Positions 47,607-56,709 of a stretch of DNA of 64,000 bases are shown here, one piece after another. The stretch covers positions 62,001 through 126,000 of the forward strand of contig JAIXUQ010000115.1 of the NCBI GenBank assembly GCA_027483465.1, in the 5' to 3' direction. The translations under genes and the position numbers were made by a program. The stretch's first letter is position 1. Each line of letters begins with the position of its first letter. This stretch comes from Sphingomonadales bacterium (GTDB lineage: Bacteria; Pseudomonadota; Alphaproteobacteria; Sphingomonadales; Sphingomonadaceae). The notes below the pieces were generated by a model that was not told the DNA's origin, did not search any database, and worked only from the letters and a program-made list of their open reading frames with translations.

Positions 47607-49700
47607 TCAAGCACGTGGCCGCCACGGCCGGTCACCCCCGGCATCGGCGGCGGCCACCACGCGGCGATCGGCCAGCCACACCGCCACCGCGCCGCTGTGC
47701 GCCAGCGCCGCCCGATCCAGCTTCAGCCAGCGCGGCTGGCACCAGGCCGGCAGCCGGCGATCCGAAACCACGATATCGGCTGCACCGCAGGCCGGGGCCA
47801 TGGCGGCGCGGGGCAGCAGATCGCGGCTGGTGGTGGCCAGCAGCCGCCAGCGCCGGCCGCCGCGCCGCACATCGGCCACACAGGCCTGCGCCGAACAGCG
47901 CGCGCCCGCCACCTGCCCCAGCCACAGCGCCGTTGCGGCCTCGCTGCCCATCGCCTCGGCCATGTTGTCGATCAGCCAGTCACCCACCCGTTCGCGCGCG
48001 TGCGCCAGCCGGCCATCGGGCAGGCGCAGCACCAGGTGGCGGCCATCGCCGCTGATCAAGAGGTCGGGCGGCGGGCTGGCCTGGGCCAGCGCCACCGCCG
48101 CCGCCAGCCCGGCCAGCCCGGCCAGCCGCGCCCGCGTGCGCCACAGCGCCAGCCACAGGCCACTGGCCGCGCCCAAAGCAAAGGCCGGCCCCGGCACCGC
48201 GCTGGTGATGATCACCGCGCCGGGCATCGCCGCTGTCATGTCCGCCAGATCGATCAGCCGTTGCAGCGCCCAGCCGGCCAGCGGCCAGCCCCAGCCCAGC
48301 CCGAGCCCCTCCCCCAGCAGCGCCAGCATCAGCGCCGGCATGGCGACAAGGCTGGTCCACGGGATCGCCAGCAGATTGGCCAGCACGCCATACAGGCCGC
48401 TGCGGCCGAAATGATAGAGGCCGATGCCGGCCAGCGCGGCTTCGGCCACCAGCCCGGTGGCGAGCAGCGCCGCGCCGTGGCGCATCAGCCAGTGCCAGGC
48501 CGCCTCCTCCTCGTGCACCGCGCTCAGCCATTTGCCCAGCCGGCTTTCATACAGGGCGATGATCCCGGTGACGGCGGCAAAGCTCATCTGGAAACTGGCG
48601 CCCAGCAACGCTTCGGGCCGCACCAGCAGGATGGCAAAGGCCGCCGCCGCCACCAGCCGCAGCGACAGCGCCTGCCGGCCCAGCATCATGCCCAGCACCA
48701 CGATGCCAGCGACGATCACGGCGCGCACCGTGGGCACCTGCGCGCCGGCCAGCAGCGTGTAGAGCAGCCCGGCCAGCGCCCCGCCGGCCAGCGCCAGCGT
48801 GGGCACCGGCACCCGCAACGCCAGCCAGGGCGACAGCGCCAGCCCGCGCCGCAGCAGCAGCGCCACGCCGCCCACCACCACGGCGATGTGCAGCCCCGAG
48901 ATGGAGAGCAGATGCGCCAGCCCGGCATCGCGCATCGCCTGCGCGGTGATCGGGCCGATGGCACCCTGCTGGCCGGTCACGAACGCCGCCGCCACCGCGC
49001 CCGCATCGCCCGGCACCGCCGCGGTGATGCGCGCCTGGATGGCGCTGCGCAGCCCGGCCAGCGCCTGGGCCGGGCCGGGCGCAGGCGGCGCCGTGATCGC
49101 CACCGGCCCCAGCGCCACGCCGCTGGCGCCGATGCCATCAAACCAGGCCCGCCGCGCCACGTCATAGCCGCCGGGCACCGCTGCGCCGGCCGGCGGGGAG
49201 AGCAGCGCCCGCACGGCGATGCGGCTGCCCGGCGCCACCGGCTTCTGCCCGGCCCCCAGCCGGATGGTCAGCCGTTCCACCCCGCCGGGGCGCTGGCCCA
49301 CAGCAGGCGCCACCGTCAGCCGCTGGGCGCCAAAGGCCAGCGGCTCGGCCGCAACCACCACGCCCGCCACCTGCGCAAATTGGCGATCGGCCAGCACCGG
49401 GTGGGCGTTCATCGCCACCCGCACCTCCACCGCCGCCAGCCCCAGCGCCAGCATCGCCGCCCCGGCGGCCAGGCTGCGCCAGCCGGCCAGACCGGCACCC
49501 AGCAGCAGCGCCAGCGCCGCCACCAGCGCCGCCAGCCGCCACGGCGCCCACGGCAGCCAGAACCACAGGGCGATGCCGCCGGCCATCACCACCGGCAGCC
49601 ACAGCGGCAGGTGGGCGCGTTCGGCCTCCAGCCACTGCCACCAGCCGGCCTGCCAGCGCTGGCGCGCGGTTTGTTTCTGGCCTGTGCTTCTGCTAACCAC
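47607..49700 (-). CDS. comEC: ComEC/Rec2 DNA-uptake channel protein
   Basis: 697 residues from a GTG. Polytopic inner-membrane protein that passes single-stranded DNA in natural transformation. An N-terminal hydrophobic/OB-like region (ELLV-type ADRQFAQVAGVVVAAEPLAFG) precedes the Competence domain: GAIGPITAQAMRDAGLAHLLSISGLHIAVV is the diagnostic motif, followed by QVPTVRAVIVAGIVVLG and SFQMSFAAVTGIIALYE. The C-terminal metallo-beta-lactamase-like part seen in longer ComEC proteins appears short and lacks an HxHxDH motif. Divergent from gltX. Confidence 0.9.
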   Translation of the reverse strand: MVSRSTGQKQTARQRWQAGWWQWLEAERAHLPLWLPVVMAGGIALWFWLPWAPWRLAALVAALALLLGAGLAGWRSLAAGAAMLALGLAAVEVRVAMNAHPVLADRQFAQVAGVVVAAEPLAFGAQRLTVAPAVGQRPGGVERLTIRLGAGQKPVAPGSRIAVRALLSPPAGAAVPGGYDVARRAWFDGIGASGVALGPVAITAPPAPGPAQALAGLRSAIQARITAAVPGDAGAVAAAFVTGQQGAIGPITAQAMRDAGLAHLLSISGLHIAVVVGGVALLLRRGLALSPWLALRVPVPTLALAGGALAGLLYTLLAGAQVPTVRAVIVAGIVVLGMMLGRQALSLRLVAAAAFAILLVRPEALLGASFQMSFAAVTGIIALYESRLGKWLSAVHEEEAAWHWLMRHGAALLATGLVAEAALAGIGLYHFGRSGLYGVLANLLAIPWTSLVAMPALMLALLGEGLGLGWGWPLAGWALQRLIDLADMTAAMPGAVIITSAVPGPAFALGAASGLWLALWRTRARLAGLAGLAAAVALAQASPPPDLLISGDGRHLVLRLPDGRLAHARERVGDWLIDNMAEAMGSEAATALWLGQVAGARCSAQACVADVRRGGRRWRLLATTSRDLLPRAAMAPACGAADIVVSDRRLPAWCQPRWLKLDRAALAHSGAVAVWLADRRVVAAADAGGDRPWRPRA

Positions 49701-49766
49701 CCGCGCGTTCCGTCATGGCCCCTCCCGGCCATAGACCCTGTGCCATTAGGATTGGATGAAACGCGC

Positions 49767-51191
49767 ATGAGCGCAAGCAGCATGACCACGGGCCGGATCG
49801 TCACCCGCTTCGCCCCCTCCCCCACCGGCTTCCTGCACATCGGCGGCGCCCGCACCGCGCTGTTCAACTGGCTGTTTGCCCGCCATCACGGCGGCGAATT
49901 CCGCCTGCGCATCGAGGATACCGATCGCGCCCGCTCCACCGATGCCGCCATCGCCGCCATCATCGATGGCATGGCCTGGCTCAATCTCGATCATGATGGC
50001 GAGATCGTCTATCAGTTCGCCCGCGCCGCCCGCCATGCCGCGGTGGCGCACCAGTTGCTGGCCAGCGGCCATGCCTATCGCTGCTATGCGACGCCGGCCG
50101 AGCTGGAGGCGCTGCGCGAGGCCCAGCGCGCCGCCAAACAGCCGATGCGCTATGACGGCCGCTGGCGCGACCGCACCGACTGGCCGAACGATCAGCCCTA
50201 TGTGATCCGCCTGAAGGCCCCGCGCGACGGCGCCGTGACGATCGAGGACCGGGTGCAGGGCCCGGTCACGGTCAACAACGCGGAGCTGGATGATTTCGTG
50301 CTGTTGCGCTCCGATGGGACCCCCACCTACATGCTGGCCGTGGTGGTGGACGATCACGACATGGGCGTGACCCACGTGATCCGCGGCGATGATCATCTCA
50401 ACAACGCCTTCCGCCAACTGGCGCTGATCCGGGCGCTTGGCTGGCCGGAGCCGGTCTATGCCCATATCCCGCTGATCCACGGCAGCGACGGGGCCAAGCT
50501 TTCAAAGCGGCACGGCGCGCTGGGCATTGATGCCTATCGCGATGATCTGGGCATGCTGGCCGAAGCGGTGGAAAATTATCTGCTGCGCCTGGGCTGGGGC
50601 CATGGTGATGCGGAAATCATCAGCCGCGAACAGGCGGTTGAATGGTTTGATCTGGATGCGGTGGGCCGCAGCCCGTCGCGCTTTGATCTGAAGAAACTGG
50701 AAAATCTCAACGGCCATTATCTGCGGGAAAGCGATGATGCCCGGCTGGTTGGCCTGATCGCCGGGCGCGTGGCCGCGGCATTGGGTCGCGATCTTGCGCC
50801 GGCCGATCAGGCGCTTTTGCAGCGCACCATGCCGGAGCTGAAAAAGCGCGCCAGCAACCTCAACGATTTGGCAGCGGCCAGTCTTTTCTACCTTCGCAGC
50901 CGCCCAATCCCCATGGACGAGAGTGCGACCAAGCTGCTAGCCTCTGCGTCACCAGGGCTGCTTGACCGCGCCCGGGATCGATTCGCCGCCCAGGATGACT
51001 GGTCGGCCACCGCGCTGGAACAACTGGCGCGCGCCTTGGCGGAGAGCGAAGGGGTCAAGCTTGGCCAGATCGCCCAGCCGCTGCGCGCCGCTGTAACCGG
51101 TTCGGCACAATCGCCCGGATTGTTCGAGGTGCTGGAAGTGCTGGGCAGGGATGAGGTGCTGGGGCGGATATCGGATGCCCTGGCCCGTTGA
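49767..51191 (+). CDS. gltX: Glutamyl-tRNA synthetase
   Basis: 474 residues, class I. HIGH motif as [15 protein letters not shown] at residues ~18-32 and KMSKS as [18 protein letters not shown] marks the Glu/Gln-type Rossmann domain. Eighteen bases separate its stop from the gltA start, so the two are likely cotranscribed. ATG at 49782 (MTTGRIV) is an alternative start. Confidence 0.96.
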   Translation: MSASSMTTGRIVTRFAPSPTGFLHIGGARTALFNWLFARHHGGEFRLRIEDTDRARSTDAAIAAIIDGMAWLNLDHDGEIVYQFARAARHAAVAHQLLASGHAYRCYATPAELEALREAQRAAKQPMRYDGRWRDRTDWPNDQPYVIRLKAPRDGAVTIEDRVQGPVTVNNAELDDFVLLRSDGTPTYMLAVVVDDHDMGVTHVIRGDDHLNNAFRQLALIRALGWPEPVYAHIPLIHGSDGAKLSKRHGALGIDAYRDDLGMLAEAVENYLLRLGWGHGDAEIISREQAVEWFDLDAVGRSPSRFDLKKLENLNGHYLRESDDARLVGLIAGRVAAALGRDLAPADQALLQRTMPELKKRASNLNDLAAASLFYLRSRPIPMDESATKLLASASPGLLDRARDRFAAQDDWSATALEQLARALAESEGVKLGQIAQPLRAAVTGSAQSPGLFEVLEVLGRDEVLGRISDALAR

Positions 51192-51208
51192 GTGAAGGGA
51201 CGAGGGAC

Positions 51209-52489
51209 ATGACGGCCACGATCAGCATTGACGGCAAGGGCGCAGACTATCCGGTTCACGCCGGCAGCATCGGGCCGGAAGTGATTGATATCCGCAAGCT
51301 TTATGGCAACACCGGCCGCTTCACCTATGATCCGGGCTTCACCAGCACCGCCAGCTGCGAATCCAAGATCACCTATATCGACGGCGATCAGGGCGTGCTG
51401 CTGCACCGCGGCTATCCGATCGAGCAGCTGGCCGAGCATTCAAGCTTCCTGGAAGTGGCCTATCTGCTGCTGAACGGCGAACTGCCCAACCAGAAGGAGC
51501 ATGACGAGTTCAAATATCTGATCACGCGCCACACCATGGTGCATGAACAGCTCGCCACCTTCTATCGCGGCTTTCGGCGCGATGCCCACCCGATGGCGAT
51601 CATGTGCGGCGTGGTCGGCGCGCTGAGCGCCTTCTATCACGATTCCACCGACATCCATGATCCCAAGCAGCGCGAGATCGCCTGCCACCGGCTGATCGCC
51701 AAGATGCCCACCATCGCGGCCATGGCCTATAAATATTCGGTCGGCCAGCCCTTCCTCTATCCCAAGAACTCGTTGAGCTATACCGGCAATTTCCTGCGCA
51801 TGACGTTCGGCGTGCCGGCCGAGGAATATGAGATCAACCCGGTGGTGGAAGACGCGCTGGACAAGATCTTCATCCTGCACGCCGATCACGAGCAGAACGC
51901 CTCCACCTCCACGGTGCGGCTGGCCGGTTCGTCGGGCGCCAATCCCTTTGCCTGCATCGCCGCCGGCATCGCCTGCCTGTGGGGCCCGGCGCACGGCGGC
52001 GCCAACGAGGCGGCGCTGGAAATGCTGCGCGAGATCGGCCGGCCGGAGCGGATTCCGGAATATATCGCCCGCGCCAAGAACAAGGATGATCCGTTCCGCC
52101 TGATGGGCTTTGGCCACCGCGTGTACAAGAATTATGATCCGCGCGCCAAGGTGCTGGGCGCGGCGGCGACCAAGGTGCTGGACACGCTGGGCATTTCCGA
52201 TCCGGTGCTTGACACCGCGCGTGAGCTTGAGCGCATCGCCCTGTCGGACGATTATTTCATCGAGAAGAAGCTTTACCCCAACGTCGATTTCTATTCCGGC
52301 ATCATCCTGTCGGCCATCGGCTTCCCCACCTCGATGTTCACCGCGCTGTTCGCGCTGGCCCGCACCACGGGCTGGATCGCGCAGTGGACGGAAATGATGG
52401 AAGACACCGATCAGCGCATCGGCCGCCCGCGCCAGCTTTATACCGGCCACGGCCCGCGTGATTATGTGCCGCTGGCCCAGCGCGGCTGA
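51209..52489 (+). CDS. gltA: Citrate synthase (type II)
   Basis: 426 residues. First enzyme of the TCA cycle, condensing oxaloacetate and acetyl-CoA. Catalytic His in [15 protein letters not shown] and in [16 protein letters not shown], Asp in [15 protein letters not shown]. The N-terminal beta domain ([39 protein letters not shown]) marks the hexameric, NADH-sensitive Gram-negative type. GAGG precedes the ATG. Confidence 0.97.
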   Translation: MTATISIDGKGADYPVHAGSIGPEVIDIRKLYGNTGRFTYDPGFTSTASCESKITYIDGDQGVLLHRGYPIEQLAEHSSFLEVAYLLLNGELPNQKEHDEFKYLITRHTMVHEQLATFYRGFRRDAHPMAIMCGVVGALSAFYHDSTDIHDPKQREIACHRLIAKMPTIAAMAYKYSVGQPFLYPKNSLSYTGNFLRMTFGVPAEEYEINPVVEDALDKIFILHADHEQNASTSTVRLAGSSGANPFACIAAGIACLWGPAHGGANEAALEMLREIGRPERIPEYIARAKNKDDPFRLMGFGHRVYKNYDPRAKVLGAAATKVLDTLGISDPVLDTARELERIALSDDYFIEKKLYPNVDFYSGIILSAIGFPTSMFTALFALARTTGWIAQWTEMMEDTDQRIGRPRQLYTGHGPRDYVPLAQRG

Positions 52490-52525
52490 GCGTCGCGGAA
52501 ATCTTGGGAATTCACGGTTAAGGAG

Positions 52526-52555
52526 GGGGCTGCCGGCTTGAACGGCGGCCCCTTT
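52526..52555 (+). terminator. Rho-independent terminator after gltA
   Basis: GGGGCTGCCG (52526-52535) pairs with CGGCGGCCCC (52543-52552) with one G-T wobble and is followed by TTT. Placed 37 bp after the gltA stop. Confidence 0.75.
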
Positions 52556-52574
52556 CCTGTTTGTGATATCGGCC

Positions 52575-54737
52575 ATGGACGATCTGTTCACCCCCCCTGC
52601 CCCCCGGCGCTGGCCGTGGCTACTGGCCATCGCCGCCAGCCTGGCCTGGGCCGGCGCGCTGGTGGCGGGCTGGGCGCTGTTCACCGGGCAGATCGTGCTG
52701 GCCGATGGCGCGCTGCCGCTGATCCTGATGGGCCTGGCGCTGCTGGCACCGCTGGCGGTGATCTGGCTGGCCGTGGTGCAGTTGCGCGATGCCGGGGCCA
52801 TTGCTGCGCTGCGGGCCGAGGCGGCGGCAACCCGCAGCCGGCTGGCCGCCATCGAGGTGGAGCGCAGCGCCGCCGCCCTGGCCGCGCTGGAGGCGCAGAT
52901 CGACACCAGCGCCAACCGCATCGCCGCGCTGGCCCGGCCGGTGAACGGCCATGCCGCCGCCATTGCCGAGGCGGCGCGCAGCCTGGATGCCAGCCACGAC
53001 CGGCTGGAGGCCATCGTGGCCCGCGCGCTGGCGGCCAGCACCGATCTGGCCGGCGCCCTGCCCGCCGCCACCGCCCAGGCCGAAAGCCTGATCGCCCTGC
53101 TGGCCCGGGCCGACAACCAGTTGCGCGCCCAGTTGGCCGAAACCGAAACCCTGCTCGCCGCGCTCTACACCCGCGCCAGCGAGGCCGAGGCCCAGGCCCG
53201 CAGCGCTGCGGCCGCCAGCACGCGCGAGATTGGCGCGCTGGGTGAGGCCGGCGCCGCCGCCATGGCCCAGGTGGGCAGCGCCGCCGAAGCCGCCCGCGCC
53301 GCCGTGGAGGCGCCGCTCGCCGCCCTGCAAGGCGCGCTGGATGCCGCCAGCACCCGCACGCTGGCGGTGGTGGATGGCACCCGCGATGCTGTCCACACCC
53401 AGACGAGCGCGATGCTGGCCGGGCTGGACCAGGCCCGCACCACGCTGGCCCATATCGGCGGCGAGGCGGCGCGCGCGCTGGACGAGCGGCTGGCCGCCTT
53501 GCAGGCGCTGGCCGATGCCGTGGCCAGCCGCATCGCCGGGGCCGGCGCCGATGCCGACCGGCTGGTGGGCGATCTGGCCAGCCGGGTGGAGATGATCGAG
53601 GCCCGGCTGGCCGCCGCCATGGCCGCCAGTGCCGAGGCGCTGGCCGCGCTGGATGCCGGCATCGCCAATGCCAGCGCCACCGCCGGTGCCCTCGCCCCGC
53701 CGATCGATGCCGCTGCCGCCGCGCTGGCCGGGGTGGATGGCCAGCTGGCCGCCATCGCCAGCGCCGCCAGCGACACGCTGGGCCTGATCGACACGCGCCT
53801 GCCGGCCAGCCAGCCGCTGCTGGCCAGCCTGTCGGAACGGCTGATCGCGCTGAAGGCCGAGGCGGAGGCGCTGGCCGCGCCGATCCTGGCCAGCAGCAAC
53901 GCCGTGGATGCCAGCAGCGACCGGCTGGCGCTGGCGCGCGAGGCGCTGGCCGCCAGCAGCGCCGAACTGGCCGACGCGATTTCCCGCGCGCAGGACCAGT
54001 TGCGCACGATGGAGGCCGACACCAGCCGGCTGGCGCTGACCACCTCCACCGATCTGATCGACAGTTTCGGCCGGGTGCGCGATGTCGCCCAGGCCGCCGC
54101 CGGCGCGATGAAGACCGCGCTGGACGGGGTGGTGGCCGAAGCCGAGGCCGCGCTGGGCGAGGCGGCGGCGGCGCGCGCCGAAACCGCCTTTGCCGCGCCG
54201 ATCCGCGAAAAGATCGCCGAACTGGTGGATTTGCAGGGCAAGACCGGCGATGCCGCCCAGGCTGCCACCGAACGGGTGACGGCCCGCGTGCTGGCCCTGA
54301 CGCAGACGCTGGCCGAGGTGGAAGCCCATGTCGCCGAAGTGGAAACCCGCGCCAATGTGCGGGCGCGCAATGCGCTGGGCCGCCGCGCCAACAGCCTGAT
54401 CGACACGTTGCAGGGCAGCGCGGTTGACATGGCGCGGCTCTTGGATTTCGACGTGGATGACAAGGCCTGGGCCGATTATGCCGCCGGTGACGGTGCCGCC
54501 ATCGCCCGCCGGCTGGAACAGGGGCTGGATCACGGCACCGGCCGGCAGTTCGTCCGCCATTTCCAGCACGACAAGGATTTCCGCGCCGAGGCCAGCCGCT
54601 TCATGGCCGATTTCGAGGCGCTGATCGCCGAGATCGTGCCCGATCGCGGCGGCGATGCGCTGGGCGCGGTGCTGCTCTCCTCCAGCCTGGGCAAGCTTTA
54701 TCTGGCACTGGGCCAGGCCGCCGGGCGGTTCAACTGA
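52575..54737 (+). CDS. Membrane-anchored long coiled-coil protein
   Basis: 720 residues. Two N-terminal membrane helices (WLLAIAASLAWAGALVAGWALF and LPLILMGLALLAPLAVIWLAVV), then about 500 residues of Ala-rich heptad-type helix (RAEAAATRSRLAAIEVERSAAAL..., AETETLLAALYTRASEAEAQARS...). A globular C-terminal domain follows (RRANSLIDTLQGSAVDMARLLDFDVDDKAWADYAAGD...DKDFRAEASRFMADFEALI). Likely spans from the inner membrane into cytoplasm or periplasm as a scaffold. The stop overlaps the start of the TrpF-family gene. Function unknown. Confidence 0.7.
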   Translation: MDDLFTPPAPRRWPWLLAIAASLAWAGALVAGWALFTGQIVLADGALPLILMGLALLAPLAVIWLAVVQLRDAGAIAALRAEAAATRSRLAAIEVERSAAALAALEAQIDTSANRIAALARPVNGHAAAIAEAARSLDASHDRLEAIVARALAASTDLAGALPAATAQAESLIALLARADNQLRAQLAETETLLAALYTRASEAEAQARSAAAASTREIGALGEAGAAAMAQVGSAAEAARAAVEAPLAALQGALDAASTRTLAVVDGTRDAVHTQTSAMLAGLDQARTTLAHIGGEAARALDERLAALQALADAVASRIAGAGADADRLVGDLASRVEMIEARLAAAMAASAEALAALDAGIANASATAGALAPPIDAAAAALAGVDGQLAAIASAASDTLGLIDTRLPASQPLLASLSERLIALKAEAEALAAPILASSNAVDASSDRLALAREALAASSAELADAISRAQDQLRTMEADTSRLALTTSTDLIDSFGRVRDVAQAAAGAMKTALDGVVAEAEAALGEAAAARAETAFAAPIREKIAELVDLQGKTGDAAQAATERVTARVLALTQTLAEVEAHVAEVETRANVRARNALGRRANSLIDTLQGSAVDMARLLDFDVDDKAWADYAAGDGAAIARRLEQGLDHGTGRQFVRHFQHDKDFRAEASRFMADFEALIAEIVPDRGGDALGAVLLSSSLGKLYLALGQAAGRFN

Positions 54738-54990
54738 TCCGCATCAAGATCTGCTGCATCGCCTCGGCAGACGAAGCCCGGCTGGCATTGGCGGCGGGCG
54801 CCGATGTGCTGGGGCTGGTTGCCGCCATGCCCAGCGGGCCGGGGCCGATCAGCGACCGCGCCATCGCCGCGATCGCCGCCAGCCTGCCGCCCGATGTGGT
54901 CAGCCTGCTGCTGACCGCCGAAACCAGCGCCGCCGCCATCGCTGCCCATGTCCGGCGAACCGGTGTCAAGGGCGTGCAGATCGTCAACCA
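54734..54990 (+). pseudogene. trpF: TrpF-family isomerase gene, 5' fragment (split by Tn3 element)
   Basis: Codes for the N-terminal ~86 residues of a phosphoribosylanthranilate isomerase-type barrel: IRIKICCIASADEARLALAA with the catalytic-type Cys, then GADVLGLVAAMPSGPGPIS. No ATG/GTG/TTG precedes it in frame; CTG at 54734 overlapping the upstream TGA (CTGA) is the likely start. Reading continues 12 codons into the transposon end before TGA at 55027. Removing the transposon and one AACCA copy joins it in frame to the fragment at 59646. The MPSGPG variant belongs to a TrpF-like paralogue group, so it may not be the only isomerase. Confidence 0.85.
54986..54990 (+). repeat. Target-site duplication AACCA, left
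   Basis: 5-bp duplication matching 59641-59645, the length produced by Tn3-family transposition. Confidence 0.9.
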
Positions 54991-55030
54991 GGGGTCGGTT
55001 CCGGCTGAGGGCGAAATGACACCCTAAGCG
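54991..55030 (+). repeat. Tn3-family left terminal inverted repeat
   Basis: 40 bp starting GGGGTCGGTTCCGGCTGAGG; 39 of 40 bases match the reverse complement of 59601-59640 (A versus G at position 24). Confidence 0.93.
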
Positions 55031-55430
55031 AAACGGCAAGAAGGGGTGGGGAGCGGACATCGCGCCCCCGCCTTGCGTCATCCTGAACTTGTTTCAGGAT
55101 CCATCGGGCGATTGGTGCCGGAGCGTGGTGGCTCGTGCCGCCATCTCGGTTGGCCGATCATAAACTGGGCTTTCGGATTGATGGACCCTGAAACAAGTTC
55201 AGGGTGACGGCTGATTTGGGGTGGGGCGCGGTCATCCGTCATCCCGGCGCATGCCGGGACCGTGGGCAAGTCTTGAGGCGATAGCTATCGCCAGGGCGCC
55301 CGGACGTGAGGCTGCTTCTAAAGACAGCCCACGGTCCCGGCATGCGCCGGGATGACGACCATTGGGAACGTCTGCAACGGGGCGGATGCTGCCCTTCACC
55401 ATTCCGCCGGATGGATGTCGATCAAATGGA
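55031..55430. repeat. Non-coding stretch with two palindromic repeat units
   Basis: No gene is supported here. It holds two inverted repeats: a 29-bp imperfect pair (55076-55104 with 55181-55209, 27 of 29 matching) containing CTGAACTTGTTTCAG, and a perfect 31-bp pair (55237-55267 with 55327-55357) containing CCCGGCGCATGCCGGG. Both look like mobile intergenic palindromes (REP/MITE type) that inserted into the transposon next to the resolvase end. Confidence 0.75.
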
Positions 55431-55988
55431 TCAAATGTCAGTGAGATCCTCAGGGTACATCCCACCGCGCTGGCAGAAGAGAGCCCATGTTTCCTTCCCC
55501 TGTGCGGTTACGATCATGCGAACCGGTAAATCGACTGCGAGCGCGATAAGGCCGAGGCGGACAAGCGGGCCAATGCTCCTATCGCTGATCACCCTGTCAG
55601 GGGTGTACCCTCCTGCCACGAGTGTCCATCCGGGCGTTCCGCGTTCGGTAATAGCCGGAGCGAGATGGCCGTCACGTGGGAGATCGGTATCGCGGCCCAG
55701 GGTGTATAGGCAGATACTCCAGAAGGCATCTCGCGGTCGTGGTGGGATCAACGCCCATTCCAGCGGGCCGGCATCATCCTGTTCGGGCGCTTGAACGGCT
55801 GCGGCCGGGTCGTCCCGGACTCCATCGCGGTACGCGCGCTCTAGCGCCTGCGCGATGGCGCCAGCAGTGTCGACGGCGATCCCGTACTTCCGATTGTAGC
55901 GATCCTTGGCGACAATGCCTCGGGCGATTTCGCGAAACCGCGCCTTGCGCCGGGGATCGGGACGCAGCCGTCCAGACGCCCCGGTCAT
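55431..55988 (-). CDS. Transposon passenger protein, unknown function
   Basis: 185 residues, not recognised. Basic N terminus (RLRPDPRRKARFREIARGIVAKDRYNRKYG), then a helical AIAQALERAYRDGVRDD and a Pro/Asp-rich middle, ending EDLTDI. No signal peptide or membrane segment. Its start overlaps the resolvase stop (ATGA), so it is made with the resolvase; a regulatory or accessory recombination role is possible. Confidence 0.6.
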   Translation of the reverse strand: MTGASGRLRPDPRRKARFREIARGIVAKDRYNRKYGIAVDTAGAIAQALERAYRDGVRDDPAAAVQAPEQDDAGPLEWALIPPRPRDAFWSICLYTLGRDTDLPRDGHLAPAITERGTPGWTLVAGGYTPDRVISDRSIGPLVRLGLIALAVDLPVRMIVTAQGKETWALFCQRGGMYPEDLTDI

Positions 55989-56614
55989 GTCGTCACCGTG
56001 ACATCAGGGCTCACGTTACCCCGTGCGCGAGCCACGATCCCGGCGACCGTGTTCTTGCTGAGTCCCAGGTCGCGAGCGATCCAGCGATAGCTCCGCCCCT
56101 CGGCGATATGCGCCAACACTTTGGGCGCGAGGCGGTCCGACTTGGGTCGCTCCCCCAGTTGCCGGCCGAGTTTGCGGCCACGTGCCCGCGCTGCAGCAAG
56201 GCCAGAGCGGACCCGCTCGCTCAGCATGTCGCGCTCAAACTGGGCTATACCTGCGAGCATCGTCGCCATCATCCGCCCATGCGGCGTATCGACCTCGAAC
56301 GTCATGCCGCTCATCGCGACCACCGACACGCGCCAGCCCGACAGCCGGTTGAGTGTATCGAGCAGGTCCTGGGTCGAACGCCCCCAGCGACTGAGTTCGG
56401 TAACGAGGATCGCATCGATATGGCGTGCCTGCGCCAGCTTCATCACCTCAGCCCGCGCCGAACGGTTTGCCTTCATGCCCGACGCGGTTTCGCGGAAGAC
56501 CTCGACCACTTCATAGCCGCCACGCTCGGCAAAGCCGGCCAGGTCGCGGAGCTGCCGTTCGCACGACTGGTCGGCTGTCGAAACCCTGGCGTAGATGGCG
56601 GCGCGCTGTCCCAA
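55985..56614 (-). CDS. tnpR: Serine resolvase of the Tn3 element
   Basis: 209 residues. Catalytic Ser in AAIYARVSTADQSCERQL (Ser ~12); further markers LVTELSRWGRSTQDLL and the conserved MATMLAGIAQFERDMLSERVRSGLAAARARGRKLGR at the hinge. C-terminal helix-turn-helix GRSYRWIARDLGLSKNTVAGIV binds the res site. Resolves cointegrates. The TTG start (MGQRAAIY) has AGAAGG upstream. Divergent from tnpA. Confidence 0.92.
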   Translation of the reverse strand: MGQRAAIYARVSTADQSCERQLRDLAGFAERGGYEVVEVFRETASGMKANRSARAEVMKLAQARHIDAILVTELSRWGRSTQDLLDTLNRLSGWRVSVVAMSGMTFEVDTPHGRMMATMLAGIAQFERDMLSERVRSGLAAARARGRKLGRQLGERPKSDRLAPKVLAHIAEGRSYRWIARDLGLSKNTVAGIVARARGNVSPDVTVTT

Positions 56615-56669
56615 TTGAACCCTTCTGGAATTAGGCCTCGAAAAGCCTTGATTTGCGTGGGGTCAGTGT

Positions 56670-56701
56670 TGTCCAAAACAGACTTCTGTTCAATGGGGAC
56701 A
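56670..56701. promoter_or_regulatory. Candidate res site between tnpR and tnpA
   Basis: TGTCC (56670-56674) and GGACA (56697-56701) flank the palindrome AACAGA-CT-TCTGTT (56677-56690), in the short region between divergent tnpR and tnpA. This is where Tn3-type elements keep the resolvase recombination site and both promoters. Confidence 0.5.
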
Positions 56702-56709
56702 AGCCGTGC

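Noticed and set aside
47574..47612. CTCAAGC repeats at the end of comEC as a possible regulatory array
   Set aside because: Only three loosely spaced 7-mers, partly within coding sequence; likely chance or slippage.
47553..51191. A single very long rightward frame spanning the comEC region and gltX
   Set aside because: The part before 49767 is the antisense shadow of comEC in GC-rich DNA; only the gltX portion shows family motifs.
54788..55027. Stand-alone small protein gene beginning at an internal TTG
   Set aside because: It is the middle of the interrupted TrpF-family gene plus 12 codons of transposon end.
55078..55465. Short leftward frames in the transposon repeat block
   Set aside because: They consist of translated palindromic repeats with no start site or family resemblance.
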